From NCBI RefSeq assembly GCF_000003855.2, contig NW_003101682.1, positions 559,178 through 623,177 on the forward strand: 64,000 nt of DNA. Direction: 5' to 3'. The number at the start of each line of letters is the position of its first letter. Position 1 is the first letter of the stretch. This DNA comes from Blastomyces gilchristii SLH14081 (Eukaryota > Ascomycota > Eurotiomycetes > Onygenales > Ajellomycetaceae). Position numbers and translations under genes: made by a program. Positions 1-9,795 of this stretch are shown here, piece after piece. Under the pieces are notes generated by a model. It ran no database searches and was not told the origin of the DNA. It saw nothing but the letters and a program-made list of their open reading frames with translations.

Positions 1-882
1 AATGAATAGAGCGAGCAATATTATCAAATATTTGAAAGATAGATTTACCAACTAATTTTATTTTGTCCACCCCACTGACGCTTTCTTTGTGGGTTTTCTT
101 CCTGCTTTCTTTTGCAGAAGTAGGAGTTCTCTAAAAGTAAAGTCCATCAGGCCAGTAGCCCAAGTTGCGGAAGTAGGCGAATACGACACAAACAATAATT
201 ATTCCACTTTATTTATCAAAAGCCAACAAAACCATGTTCATCCTCCAGAGATACCATTTTCCAGGTATGACAGTCATATGGCCATACCCAGATACATCAA
301 TTAGGGAGGTAAATGATTCAAAAGGAAGAAATTAAAACTCCCTAAAGCCGTTGCAGGTTTAAGGGAAAGAAAAAAGAAAATAAAAGAAATAACTCCGGAG
401 CCCCTAGAAATTAAAAAGTAACAGGCGATGGAGTGCCGTGGAGAGTAGTGGCAGAAAGAAAGGAAAATAATGTTCAAAGCAACCCGTTCAATGAAAAAAT
501 GAAAAAGATAAAATGAAAATGAAAATGAAAATAAACGCCCACTAGACATGAAAACACACCCCCCAATGATAAACACCGTTTAAAAAGTACTGAGTATGAG
601 AAAAATGAGAAAGAGGCCCCCTTTTAACAGTGGACGGGGAAAATAAAAAGATGGAAAACAGAATGCCACCTCTAGATGACGCATGGTAGGCAAGATATTT
701 GTAAAAGAAAAGAAAAAAAGGGTAGAAATGGAAAAAGGACAGGACACAAATAAATACAGTTAGAGGGGAAGATAAAACAAAATAAAATAACACAAAATAC
801 AAAGGAAGATCGGAAACAAGAAGTACTGATTGGCCCCAATTTCCGAAGGGCTCCAATCAAAAAGAGGGAGATTGATCACGTC
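1..882. other. Non-coding spacer at window start
   Basis: No coding region can be supported. The open frames here are short, AT-rich and low in complexity; on the minus strand they read as runs of Phe, Ser and Leu from A-rich tracts at about 480-540 and 700-800. Part of it is likely the 3' flank of the TFIIS gene, which ends at 883. Confidence 0.6.
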
Positions 883-1794
883 TTATTGGCGCCATGACTT
901 CCCGCATACGGTACACGTGCAAAACAACGTCATCGGCTCATCCGCACTCCTCGTCTGCGCTTCCGTATACGTGACCTTCCTCTGTCCGCACTTGCCGCAC
1001 TGCAAGCTGGTACTGACACTCCGCTCCGCCTTCGCAACCATAGCCTTATCCATATTCTCCTTGTGGATCCTGCGTTCCTCCTCGCGCTGTGCGTCCGACT
1101 TGAGCTCGTCATGCGTCATACGCACGAATTTTTCAGCAGTGACTTCGTTGGAGAGCACGCGCACACGCAGGCCTGGGTTGGATTTGTTTTTCAGGTTCTG
1201 GAACAGACTACGCATCTTGGTGCGGTATTGTTCCTTCGTTTCTGGGCCGAGGCAAGTGTACGCGGCTAATTCGACTTCGATGGCTTTTTGGAGGACGATG
1301 CGCGGCGGCTCGGTGGAATTTAGGCAAAGGCCGTCGTAGATCAGCCCGATGCAGCTATCGCGGGATTTATTTTGGGTATGGGTGATGGTAAGCTGATCAG
1401 CTTTCCAACTGCGCTTGTCTGGAGGCACGGTGGATTTGGCCAGCTTATCCGACGCCGTGGGCGCTGGTGGCGCGATGCCGTTGGGAATCTGCTTGGGCGA
1501 ATCGCTGGATCTCCGGCTTGCGGCCGGCGAACCACCTGCAGCGGCTTTTTGCTTGTTGACTTCGCTCCGCCATTTCGAGACGATTTCACTAGACAGACGA
1601 GCAACGTCGGGCGACTTATGCTGTTTCAGCTTGTTGACAATGATACCGATTTTTGTAGAACGCAGGAGGTCCTCTGTCGGCCGCACACCTTTTTGTAGCT
1701 CCCTGAGCAGTGATATCAACGTTGCTGAGGTCTCGCCGGACGTCGCAGCCTTCGTCAACGCCTTAGACTTGAATTCTATTTCCTTCACGTCCAT
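883..1794 (-). CDS. DST1: Transcription elongation factor S-II (TFIIS)
   Basis: Predicted 303 aa, single exon. TFIIS binds arrested RNA polymerase II and stimulates cleavage of the backtracked transcript. An N-terminal TFIIS/LW-type helical domain (about 1-80, with GVRPTEDLLRSTKIG) is followed by a Ser/Pro/Ala-rich linker, the central polymerase-binding domain (about 135-245) and a C-terminal zinc ribbon. Ribbon ligands are C266, C269, C294 and C297, and the acidic pair D285-E286 that reaches the polymerase active site is present, so the protein should be active. The frame stays open 28 codons upstream but that extension has no ATG; the ATG at 1792-1794 starts MDVKEIEFKSKAL, the usual fungal N-terminus. 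Length is normal for the family. Confidence 0.96.
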   Translation of the reverse strand: MDVKEIEFKSKALTKAATSGETSATLISLLRELQKGVRPTEDLLRSTKIGIIVNKLKQHKSPDVARLSSEIVSKWRSEVNKQKAAAGGSPAASRRSSDSPKQIPNGIAPPAPTASDKLAKSTVPPDKRSWKADQLTITHTQNKSRDSCIGLIYDGLCLNSTEPPRIVLQKAIEVELAAYTCLGPETKEQYRTKMRSLFQNLKNKSNPGLRVRVLSNEVTAEKFVRMTHDELKSDAQREEERRIHKENMDKAMVAKAERSVSTSLQCGKCGQRKVTYTEAQTRSADEPMTLFCTCTVCGKSWRQ

Positions 1795-3142
1795 GTTGTC
1801 GGAGCTCGAGTACAGGAGGGGCGTGATCAACGGGATTCGTTCGAATATGGGGTAGGAGGGGTCGGTTGGAGTCTCCAAAGGAGTATTTGTCCGCTGTTAT
1901 ATAAAATTGTCAGTGCCATTCAATGTCATTGGCCAATCTCTGGTGGAGCTATCCACGGTAGCTCAGGATGGAAATGAATGGAAGATATCCATCACAGTCG
2001 GCAGAGCATTCCCAGCATCTAATTGAACGCTCTTGGAATAGAGTCTATGGACTGGCGACGAGAGTAGACCACAGTGCTTGATGAGTATATAAAGAAGCGC
2101 ATTCACATCTCCACAAAGCGGGATATAGGAAACACATTCAAAGTTTCACGTTCCCGTGGATAGTGCTATCGCGGGAAAATTTGCCCTCCCTAACGAAAAG
2201 TGCCCGGCTAGCACTTTTCCTTTGTAGTAGATTTGCTAAACAAATAAATGCGCACATTCGTGGAGCAAAAACAGTGCAAGAAACGATAAACAGCGCAGGG
2301 AAATTTGCGACCTACCGAACGGATAAGATTCCCTACGGCGAAAGGGCAAATAAAAACCCCACTGCGCACTGTAGAGATACGCTCAAGGGGCGGTACTTCG
2401 ATAGAGCCTGCGTAAAGGAGAGGTAAGACAGGTAGACGGTGGACGATAGCTGTTATTATTGCGAAAATTGCTCCGGATGTCGCTGTCCATCTTGATGCTG
2501 GCGAAGTTGCCGGCCTTAACTATGTTGGCTGACTAAGCTCTAACTAACTACGGAGTGCGAAATGCGCTATTGGAGCCGCATGCCGAATCAGGAAAGGCGA
2601 CGGACTGATTATGTAAGCGAGCCCTAACATCAGCGACTGTGATGCGGAGGGAGAAAATGTCTCTAAATCCCCCTTGACATCCCTCCATCCAGATACGGCT
2701 GCGGATTACTGATGGACCCAAGGGAGGGTAAGGATTTCATGGCTGTAGAAGAACAGCATACCCTGGGTGTTTGTATGTAGCAGATATTGATGTAACTACC
2801 TAGTTACCAGTGCTGGAATATGTTTGCGAAGTTTCATCACAGCCGGCTTTAATTTGCAGCTGGTATCCATATTTGGATAACTCGTTCCCAATCACCATGC
2901 CCTTTTACCGCACTTTTACCGCACTTTTACCGCACTCCCCCTGCTATCCCAAAGTACATGTACATGTACATGTACTGTACATCAACAGAAACTAAAGCTT
3001 TCCGCATCCCCAACACGGCTCCCTGAGAAGAGGAATTTTCCTAGGCTAAACACTCAAGCTCTCCATTCAGCTTCCGGTTTCCAGTGCCGCAGCTCCCCCA
3101 GTGGCATATGCAGCTATTAAACTTCAGGAGCTCTCCATTAAA
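1795..3142. other. Intergenic region upstream of TFIIS
   Basis: Contains the TFIIS promoter. A palindromic ACATGTACATGTACATGT-like tract lies at about 2955-2985, and a triplicated TTTTACCGCACTT-type sequence at about 2900-2935. No convincing gene or RNA is visible. Confidence 0.5.
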
Positions 3143-3640
3143 ATGACACAACCCACACGATTTTCATTTGTGGATGCCACGCTATGGCAGAACAGGCAAA
3201 GGCCGTTAACTTACACACTATCTCGATATTACGATTTCAGCAACATTAGCATTGGGCATGTATTGCCCACCGAGCAGAGGCGAACGGAAATAACACCAAC
3301 CCGCCATCTAATTCGCCTTACGCAGCTCATGGCTCTATACAGCCAGATACAAACCGGTTCAAAGTTATTATCAGACTCTTTTGGCGGAGCAAGTCTGCTC
3401 ACCTTAGCCCATGCCGAGCAGCAGAAACCCTTTTGGGAAGCTCAAGTCCAACGGGCCCAGCTAGGTGCATCCGTATTTGCATCGCTTCATAGAGCCGTTG
3501 CAAAGTCAGATGCTGGTGGCCCTATAGTTGAAGCACAGATTACTGGAGCGGTAAAACTTAGAAGTTTCATCGACAGGTTCAGAGATGCCGTTGGGAAACG
3601 GTCAACCGTTGCAACAGCTTATGATTCATCCGCATGTTAA
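3143..3640 (+). CDS. Hypothetical ORF, 165 aa, ending in tandem repeat
   Basis: Open frame from the first true ATG (3143, MTQPTRFSFVDATLW) to a stop at 3638-3640. I recognise no family. There is no signal peptide, clear membrane segment or motif. The last ~25 codons lie in the first unit of a degenerate ~180 bp tandem repeat, so the C-terminus is repeat-derived. Open-frame length is the only coding evidence; it may be a young, decayed or spurious gene. Confidence 0.3.
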   Translation: MTQPTRFSFVDATLWQNRQRPLTYTLSRYYDFSNISIGHVLPTEQRRTEITPTRHLIRLTQLMALYSQIQTGSKLLSDSFGGASLLTLAHAEQQKPFWEAQVQRAQLGASVFASLHRAVAKSDAGGPIVEAQITGAVKLRSFIDRFRDAVGKRSTVATAYDSSAC

Positions 3641-4095
3641 GATGGCTATTGGATAGGGCCTATTGTTAACCGATGACGCAAAAATCCTAAACTCACCTGG
3701 GTGTGTGCTGGAGTAAACTTTATGAGGACAGGAAACCCTAGATGTTTCATCGACAGGCTCAGAGATGCTGTTGGCAAACGGGTGACTGTTACCACCGTTT
3801 ATGGTTCGTCCGCATGCCAACTTGTTCACTGATGATGCGAAAAAGTCCTGAACTCACTTGCATGTGTGCCAGAGTAAACTTACTAGAATTAGGTTTATAA
3901 GGACAGGAAACCTGGAAGTGTCACCTACAGGCTCAGAGGTGCTTTTGGGAACTGGCCAACTGCTGCCAGGGAATATAGTTCGCCCGCATGCCAGGATGAC
4001 CGTTGGAAACACCCCCGTGTTCACTGATGGCACAAAAAAGTCATGAAATCACTTGGGGCATGTGCTAAAGTAAACCTATTGGAACTAGGTTTTAA
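3562..4095. repeat. Degenerate tandem repeat, three ~180 bp units
   Basis: Three diverged direct copies start near 3562, 3742 and 3916 (offsets 180 and 174 bp). Shared blocks include GTTTCATCGACAG (GTGTCACCTACAG in copy 3), TCAGAGATGC, TCCGCATG/CCCGCATGCC, a TGATGACGCAAAAA-like block, ACTCACCTGG/ACTCACTTGC and GAGTAAACTT. Copy 3 is the most diverged. The array runs from the tail of the hypothetical ORF to about 4095. Confidence 0.8.
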
Positions 4096-4941
4096 ATTTT
4101 GCTTTATCTTCAAAAGTTATGGGATATGCACCAGAAAAGTAGCGATTAAACCGTCGACGTGTGTGTGTGTTTGTGTATGTGTGTGGATCATAGTACCTAC
4201 ACGCTGGCAGCCTCCTTGGATTACTCACCTCATCAGTGCTCCGCGAAGAGGATAATGAACATACCTTCTCTATAAAAAGTGCAACGTCCGCTTATAGCAC
4301 TTTGACGTTAATAAAATCCGTTGAGAACTTCATCTTGCCTTCGCCGTTGTAAACTTTAATTCTCCGCAAAACTTAAACGACATTAAGCAGTGTCCAACTA
4401 AACTTACTTCCTATAGATCTCATTTTCTTATTGGTACGGAGCTAGTTGCTCCTTCCAAAACTCTATATTCCGCCCGTTCCAACTGTTAGAACGTTGAAAC
4501 TAAACCTAAACATATATCAGCTTTCTACCATTGGGGTAGAGCACAAAGTGAGAATCCATATTCAGTTTGATCTTAAAAGTATATCACATTAAAAGAGTTC
4601 ACTCAAATTTGCCTCATGTCCTTCCTCTCTTATATATCTCCCCCGGGACCCCCTCCGTCCCGGGGGGAATTTTCTGATTCTTCCATCCATCGTCCTCGCA
4701 ACCGTACTCTTCTACTCTTTCACCACGTTCATAACCGTCTACAAGTCTACTACCCAATACATCCACCTCAATACAAGTCCACTATCAACTCAGTACAAGA
4801 TCTCGATCTTCCAAATACTGTCCGTTTCAAGAAAACTTTCCGTTTCTGGAGATCTAAGTTCCAGTTCGTGTTCAAAGCATCAAACCAATATCTACTTTCG
4901 AAATCATTCTACCCCTTGCAAAAGCATATACATTTGCAATC
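4096..4941. other. Upstream region of the HsbA gene
   Basis: A GT-rich tract occurs at 4160-4190. A TATA-like element lies at about 4630 and a pyrimidine-rich leader at about 4700-4900. An ATG-led frame (4616-4945) overlaps the HsbA start but begins upstream of the TATA-like element, so it is probably not transcribed. Confidence 0.5.
4630..4637 (+). promoter_or_regulatory. TATA-like element of the HsbA gene
   Basis: TTATATAT followed by a CT-rich leader, about 305 bp before the start codon. This layout fits strongly expressed fungal genes; its use as a promoter is inferred. Confidence 0.4.
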
Positions 4942-5502
4942 ATGAGGGTCTCCACTTTCGTCAAGTATGCCTTTGCTTTATTTGTGATCGTCGCAATCAT
5001 CAGCGCTTTCCCCACTGCTCCCAGCTCGGATGGCTATCAAGTCACCGATGTGGTGAATGACATCAACAACAATGTTTCCAAACTCCAACTTACCGTCCGA
5101 GACTTCACCGGCGGAATCTTCACGGCAATGAAAATCTACGTCAGGACTGGCGCCCTCACCAAGACCATCCAGGGTGCCGTCGACACGACTCAGGCATGCG
5201 GCAACTTCACCAGCGACGAGTCTGGCAATGTTGCCATGGCGTTTTTGAACTTGCACCCCGAAGTCACCGAGATGATGGATGTGCTCATCATCAAGAAGGA
5301 AGTGTTCAAGAGAGGCCTGTTGTTTGGCCTTTTTCCCTTGACGACGATTGTCAGAGACAGACTTACCACCCAGCAGGGACTTGCTGCACAACTTGTGCAG
5401 GAGGTTGTGCAGAGGCTGGCAGCTGACTTTGCCAATGTGGCTCCGTCTCTCAGGGAGACCATCGCTAGGGATTTCACCAGGGCCTTGGAGGCATTTGCCT
5501 AA
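4942..5502 (+). CDS. Secreted HsbA-type cell-wall protein
   Basis: Predicted 186 aa, no intron. The first ~22 residues are a typical signal peptide (basic start, hydrophobic core ALFVIVAIISAFP). The mature part is alpha-helical with the periodic pattern of the hydrophobic surface-binding protein A / cell-wall galactomannoprotein family: a first helix with DVVNDINNNVSKLQ, then the FTGG turn and long amphipathic helices. Relatives are secreted; HsbA of Aspergillus binds hydrophobic surfaces and helps recruit cutinase, and others are cell-wall antigens. Assignment rests on pattern and length, without alignment. There is one cysteine and a possible N-glycosylation site (NFTS). Duplicated sequence lies both upstream (3562-4095) and downstream (5686-5960). 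Confidence 0.72.
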   Translation: MRVSTFVKYAFALFVIVAIISAFPTAPSSDGYQVTDVVNDINNNVSKLQLTVRDFTGGIFTAMKIYVRTGALTKTIQGAVDTTQACGNFTSDESGNVAMAFLNLHPEVTEMMDVLIIKKEVFKRGLLFGLFPLTTIVRDRLTTQQGLAAQLVQEVVQRLAADFANVAPSLRETIARDFTRALEAFA

Positions 5503-5685
5503 GCTGGCCAGGTGGAGGATTGTATGTTGGTACGAATTTAAACAAAAACAGGTATGTCTGCAGAGCAACCCAGAAAGTAACATGAAGTTGATAGTTGATA
5601 ATTTCTAACTATGACATAGATCTTTTGTGTGTTGGATTTTGTTGTTTAATTTTATTTTGTTAACAGGGAGTTAGTATGTATTTCA

Positions 5686-5960
5686 GGTAATGATTGGAGG
5701 TTGATATGAATAATTGCATCTGCTTTACGTGTTTGATATTTGTATTTCTCTTTCTCTTTTTTCTCTTTCTTTTTCCCCCCCTTCTTGTTGATTTATATTT
5801 GTGAACACAGATTGAAATATGAAGATGCACTAAGGTAATGCTTGGAGGTTGATATGAAAAGTTGCATCTGCTTTAAGTCTGTGATATTGTTGTTTTTGGT
5901 TATATTTGTGAGCATGGAAGCATATATGTATGGAAATGATTTCAGGGAATGATGTTTTTT
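5686..5960. repeat. Partial tandem duplication downstream of HsbA
   Basis: A ~58 bp block at 5686-5743 (GGTAATGATTGGAGGTTGAT, then an ATCTGCTTTA motif and TTTGATATT) recurs at 5834-5891 with few changes, an offset of 148 bp. A third, shorter echo (TTCAGGGAATGATG) is near 5942. The copies probably lie in or just after the HsbA 3' UTR. Confidence 0.75.
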
Positions 5961-6069
5961 AAATGGGGGAAAGTGTGCCTAGTTGCTATAACAGTGTTGC
6001 AGGTTGGTTGTCATTGTTTTGATTTGATAAATATGTATTAAAATATGAACAAAAGATTCAAAAAAAAAC

Positions 6070-6898
6070 GCAGCATTTTTGCCAAATTTCCTGGGCTCTT
6101 GGAGTGTAACTAGATCAGAACAGAAACTCTCACAAAATTGCTGCTTTCAACTCAGTGTTATATTATTCATAAATAGTTAGCAATCAAATTGTTATTGCTT
6201 TCAAAACCCACAAGTCAAAAGACCTGATAATGATTATTTAGTGTAGTGGAACTAGCTATGAGAGATGACTCTTCTGAGACACCAATCATAGTTACAGATT
6301 CAAATCCTATCTTTGTCACAAGATGATTTTATCATGATGTATTAATTACATTCACAATCTAAGATCAGTTCTTGACTACAGAGAGTTAATCAATAGATTA
6401 GAAGAAAATGATTTTCACTTCATATACTCCGCATATAATCAAGAGACAGAATAGCCGATTATCTTTATATTCACTCAAATTTAATCTGATTTTAATGATT
6501 TTCTCTGAAGAGTTCTGTTTAAAGATATTAAAGAACTAGAATCATACTAGATTTCAAATTAAAAGTAGTGCATATAATTGGTAAAGACTGCTTGAGATCT
6601 GTATATATCTCAGTGAAGATAGTCAGATGGGTGATTGAAAATAAATTCTGCTCTCAGTCTAAGTTGCTGAGAGAAGTCTTCTGCATAGTCTCTGACTGAA
6701 ATAGAAGAGTAAAAGGAATAATAACAATAATAAAATAATCAGACTTGATAGTTGCTGTAATGCTAGGTGTTGGATGTGAAAATTGCCTAGTCTGGAGCTA
6801 AATAACCAAGCTACAATAGTTATTACCTCACTGGCCTAGTGCAAGGAATCACCTCCCATCTCAGAAGAGAGGACCTGGTCAGCTTCAACTTTCATGAG
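6070..6898. other. CpG-depleted AT-rich block
   Basis: Only two CpG dinucleotides occur in about 829 bp (near 6430 and 6455), while sequence from 6899 on has normal CpG content. TpA, TpG and CpA are common and no open frame is useful. This is what an old repeat looks like after CpG-targeted C-to-T change (RIP-like or methylation). No family is identifiable. Confidence 0.6.
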
Positions 6899-8384
6899 CG
6901 CCTGATTTCCTCCTCTATTATCTCCCAAAAGAAAATAACACGGAGCACGCGTTGTTGAATACATAGGGCTGCTTCAAGATACGGCATCAACAAGAGCATC
7001 AATTTGCAAGATCAGGGCCTACTCTCAATTCTTTCCCAACGAGACTGTCGCATCTTTCCTCGCGTTCTAGGTTTGCGTGTAGGGACGACGAGCTGTCAGA
7101 AATACCTGTTTCATCAGGTTGGTATGGGCGGTGCGGGATCCACCTAAATGGTCGCATTCTACACTGCAGCGCGGCTTACCATGGAGCGTCCTTTGGAATA
7201 AGAAAATGGAAAATATACCCAAAATATTCACATGAATACCTCTCAAATGTTACTTGGCTATGATTAGGTGGACGAATAGGAATGGTAAAACAACAACATT
7301 CCTACATTGGGGAGAGATGAATAGGTATATCGACGCGTTTATTTGACCGCTTCCCGCCCTCGTCTATGGTGTATTGACCCCAAGCGCTGCCAAATTTCAA
7401 GCAACCCAATGAGATCGGGAATGATTTCCCAACCCCCCTATATTGCCCAGTCTGTGGATTGCTAAATGACCAAATAAAACAATACAAAGCAACAACCATA
7501 CGCATATGCCTTCTCAAAGCGCCAACTAAACGGCAAGATAGGAAAGTGAAATATTCAGTCCTGCGGTCAGCAAAAACCTCTTGAATTGCTATGAGCTAGC
7601 TGAAAGGAACGCTTTAGCCAGCCTTATCGAAATCTTTGGCATTATGTTGTCTTTGAATTCGGAAACGTTGGCTTTTCAAACAAATGAGCGTACACAAGGG
7701 CAACCCTCATAGTTGATGAGGGAGAAGACAATGCTCCCAGAACTCTATTCCAAGGCAGTATATAAGATAAAGGGCAAATGTCAAAACTGAACCTATTAAT
7801 GGTGATTCATATAGCAGCTGCTGATTGGCTTGGGCGATCCCGCGCATTTTTCCATAATAACAGCACATTGAGTCTTCTTGAGAAAACTTCCTCGTTTCTC
7901 TACTGGTGGGTTTGTGCAAATACGACAATTCCCCGTACGCATAGTTAACCAAGCCGGGCAAACCCGTTGAACCGGAACATCGAGTCTCTTGCTCCCTATC
8001 CTGCATACACAAGGAGACACCCAATCACAAGAGACAGAGCTTGCAGATGTTCCATCGATGATCGCGGAAGATGCGCTGATCACGTGCAGATGCCTTCCCG
8101 CAGATCAACCTTGGGACACGACAGGGGTCTGCCGAACTCATCGCCATCGACACATCTCAGGCTACTGTTGTTATCTCTTCCGGCCCCAGCACAGCTCGTA
8201 CTACAAAGCTTGCAGACGACCTGTTGGTTAATATGCCGACCTACTTTGGTAGCTAGGCTGTACCTTCCTTCTCTGCGGGTTTCTTTTTTTTTTTGGGTGA
8301 TGTCATCTACACATTGATATATGGGCCATCCAACCGCATCACACGCTTTTAGCCTTCGCTGTACGGCCTTCTCCTACTTGGAGT

Positions 8385-8387
<3 letters not shown>

Positions 8388-8449
<62 letters not shown>
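8388..8449. repeat. (GA)n microsatellite
   Basis: An uninterrupted GA run of about 62 nt, followed by a short GTGA-type tract (8450-8464). Confidence 0.95.
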
Positions 8450-8451
<2 letters not shown>

Positions 8452-9124
8452 GAGTGAGTGAGTGACAATGCTGGGCTCGAAATCTATCTCACTATTAAGG
8501 TCGACTTCATCATATTTAAGCGTTTGTGAGAAACTTCCTGGTGTGGAACAAAACCTTTCTTGCAAAACACCTCCTTGCAGAGCATTCATGTTTGGAAATA
8601 TGGTTATCTAGCCAACACCCTCTTTTGCTTTTGAAGAAGAATTCCAGTTCACCTTCTGGTTTCATTCTTTTGATTTCCCCCCTCGAAGTTTTCAGGTCTG
8701 CTGCCAAAGAAATGGACATTCCCGGTTCCTATTCCCTCCTTGCCGGATATTGCTCTGTTACCACTGCTAATATAGTCTTCCACAAGCAGAAGTTGTGCGA
8801 AGTTCGCGGTTTCACCTACGTCATATCATTTGAAGTGCATATCTCGGAAATCTCCTTCAACGAGTGTGTGTATGGCAAGATGCTAGAATCACCCCTTATC
8901 AATGACCCAAACCTGACTTTGTTTGCGTGCAAAATGTCAGAAATCTACACGCTAGTTCCCTGAGATCAATGACGGATTCATTAAGACTCTCTTGACTGAT
9001 ACTCTTGATGGAGCGCCATTTTGAATGAATCTTCCGCTTCTTCCATCGATTCTATTCTACCGGGAGCCTCCGCGCACTACAGTCACACAGGACAAATCAA
9101 CCAGTTGTTAGAGACAGTGAAAGG

Positions 9125-9133
9125 GATATATAG
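9125..9133 (+). promoter_or_regulatory. TATA-like element
   Basis: GATATATAG about 210 bp before the ATG at 9343, followed by a CT/CA-rich leader. Promoter role is inferred from position. Confidence 0.35.
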
Positions 9134-9342
9134 CTCACGCCGTTTCCTATGAATTGTCTCATTTTTGGTTCTCCTCACACATATCTCATTTTATCACCTC
9201 CATCTTGAATTAAGAACAATCTCAACTTCGAATACATCCACGGGACCCTTTATACCATCCCTCGTCCACCGTTTTGCAGGCACACCACCTTACAAACCCC
9301 AACAAATCCTAAGCCCTTTCATTGCCGAGACAAGGACATCCA

Positions 9343-9795
9343 ATGGCGCCGGTTTATGCACTGAGCTTGTCGAAATATAATGGCCCTGACAATGGCGTTG
9401 TCTGGCTACCAGGATCACTTGGGTTTGTTCTGCGAGTCTATTGTTCAGGATCCACGTTGTTTGACGACCCTTTCAAAGACATCGGAGTGACTTGCACCAC
9501 TATTACCAAGGACAGCGCTGGCCACCTAATTTCCCGCTATGAGAGGTGGTATTCTCTTGAATCTAACTTTACCTCTACAAAGCACGAGAAGGATGGGTCA
9601 AGTTCCCTAGTTCTAGCTCTGCTGGCTGATCTTAAGGACGTCGGCAACGTTCGAATCAACTTTAGCATCAAGAAGAAGTTGGCGAATGGCACATTCCAGC
9701 TCATGGGGGGTTCAGAGCTGGACGTAGACCGCGCAATTAGGACCATGGACTTGGACCAGGTGAAGAAGGAAACCGAAGCGGAATTGAACAAGTAA
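9343..9795 (+). CDS. Small hypothetical protein, 150 aa
   Basis: I do not recognise the family. The ATG in a good context (ATCCAATGG) starts MAPVYALSLSKYNG; seven in-frame codons upstream have no ATG. The protein is soluble-looking with alternating strand-like segments (GFVLRVYCSG, VRINFSIKKK) and ends in a charged helix (DLDQVKKETEAELNK). There is no signal peptide or membrane segment. A TATA-like element and pyrimidine-rich leader sit at sensible distances, and composition is more protein-like than the surrounding short frames. Probably a real intronless gene. Confidence 0.6.
   Translation: MAPVYALSLSKYNGPDNGVVWLPGSLGFVLRVYCSGSTLFDDPFKDIGVTCTTITKDSAGHLISRYERWYSLESNFTSTKHEKDGSSSLVLALLADLKDVGNVRINFSIKKKLANGTFQLMGGSELDVDRAIRTMDLDQVKKETEAELNK

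Larger units (their letters stand above)
6899..9342. other. Gene-poor spacer
   Basis: No gene can be supported. Many short frames here begin with non-ATG codons. A 55-codon plus-strand frame ending at about 8247 reads like protein but has no start or neighbouring exons. The GA microsatellite (8388-8449) lies inside. The last ~200 bp hold the leader of the next gene. Confidence 0.5.

Noticed and set aside
1795..1878. N-terminal extension of TFIIS by 28 codons
   Set aside because: No ATG in the extension; the conserved family start is at 1794.
4616..4945. ATG-led 109-codon frame overlapping the HsbA start codon (possible regulatory uORF)
   Set aside because: Its ATG lies upstream of the TATA-like element near 4630, so it is probably not in the transcript; sequence is low-complexity leader DNA.
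8526..8963. 145-codon plus-strand frame after the GA microsatellite
   Set aside because: Begins at a non-ATG codon; first ATG is at 8712 and the remaining 83 codons show no features.
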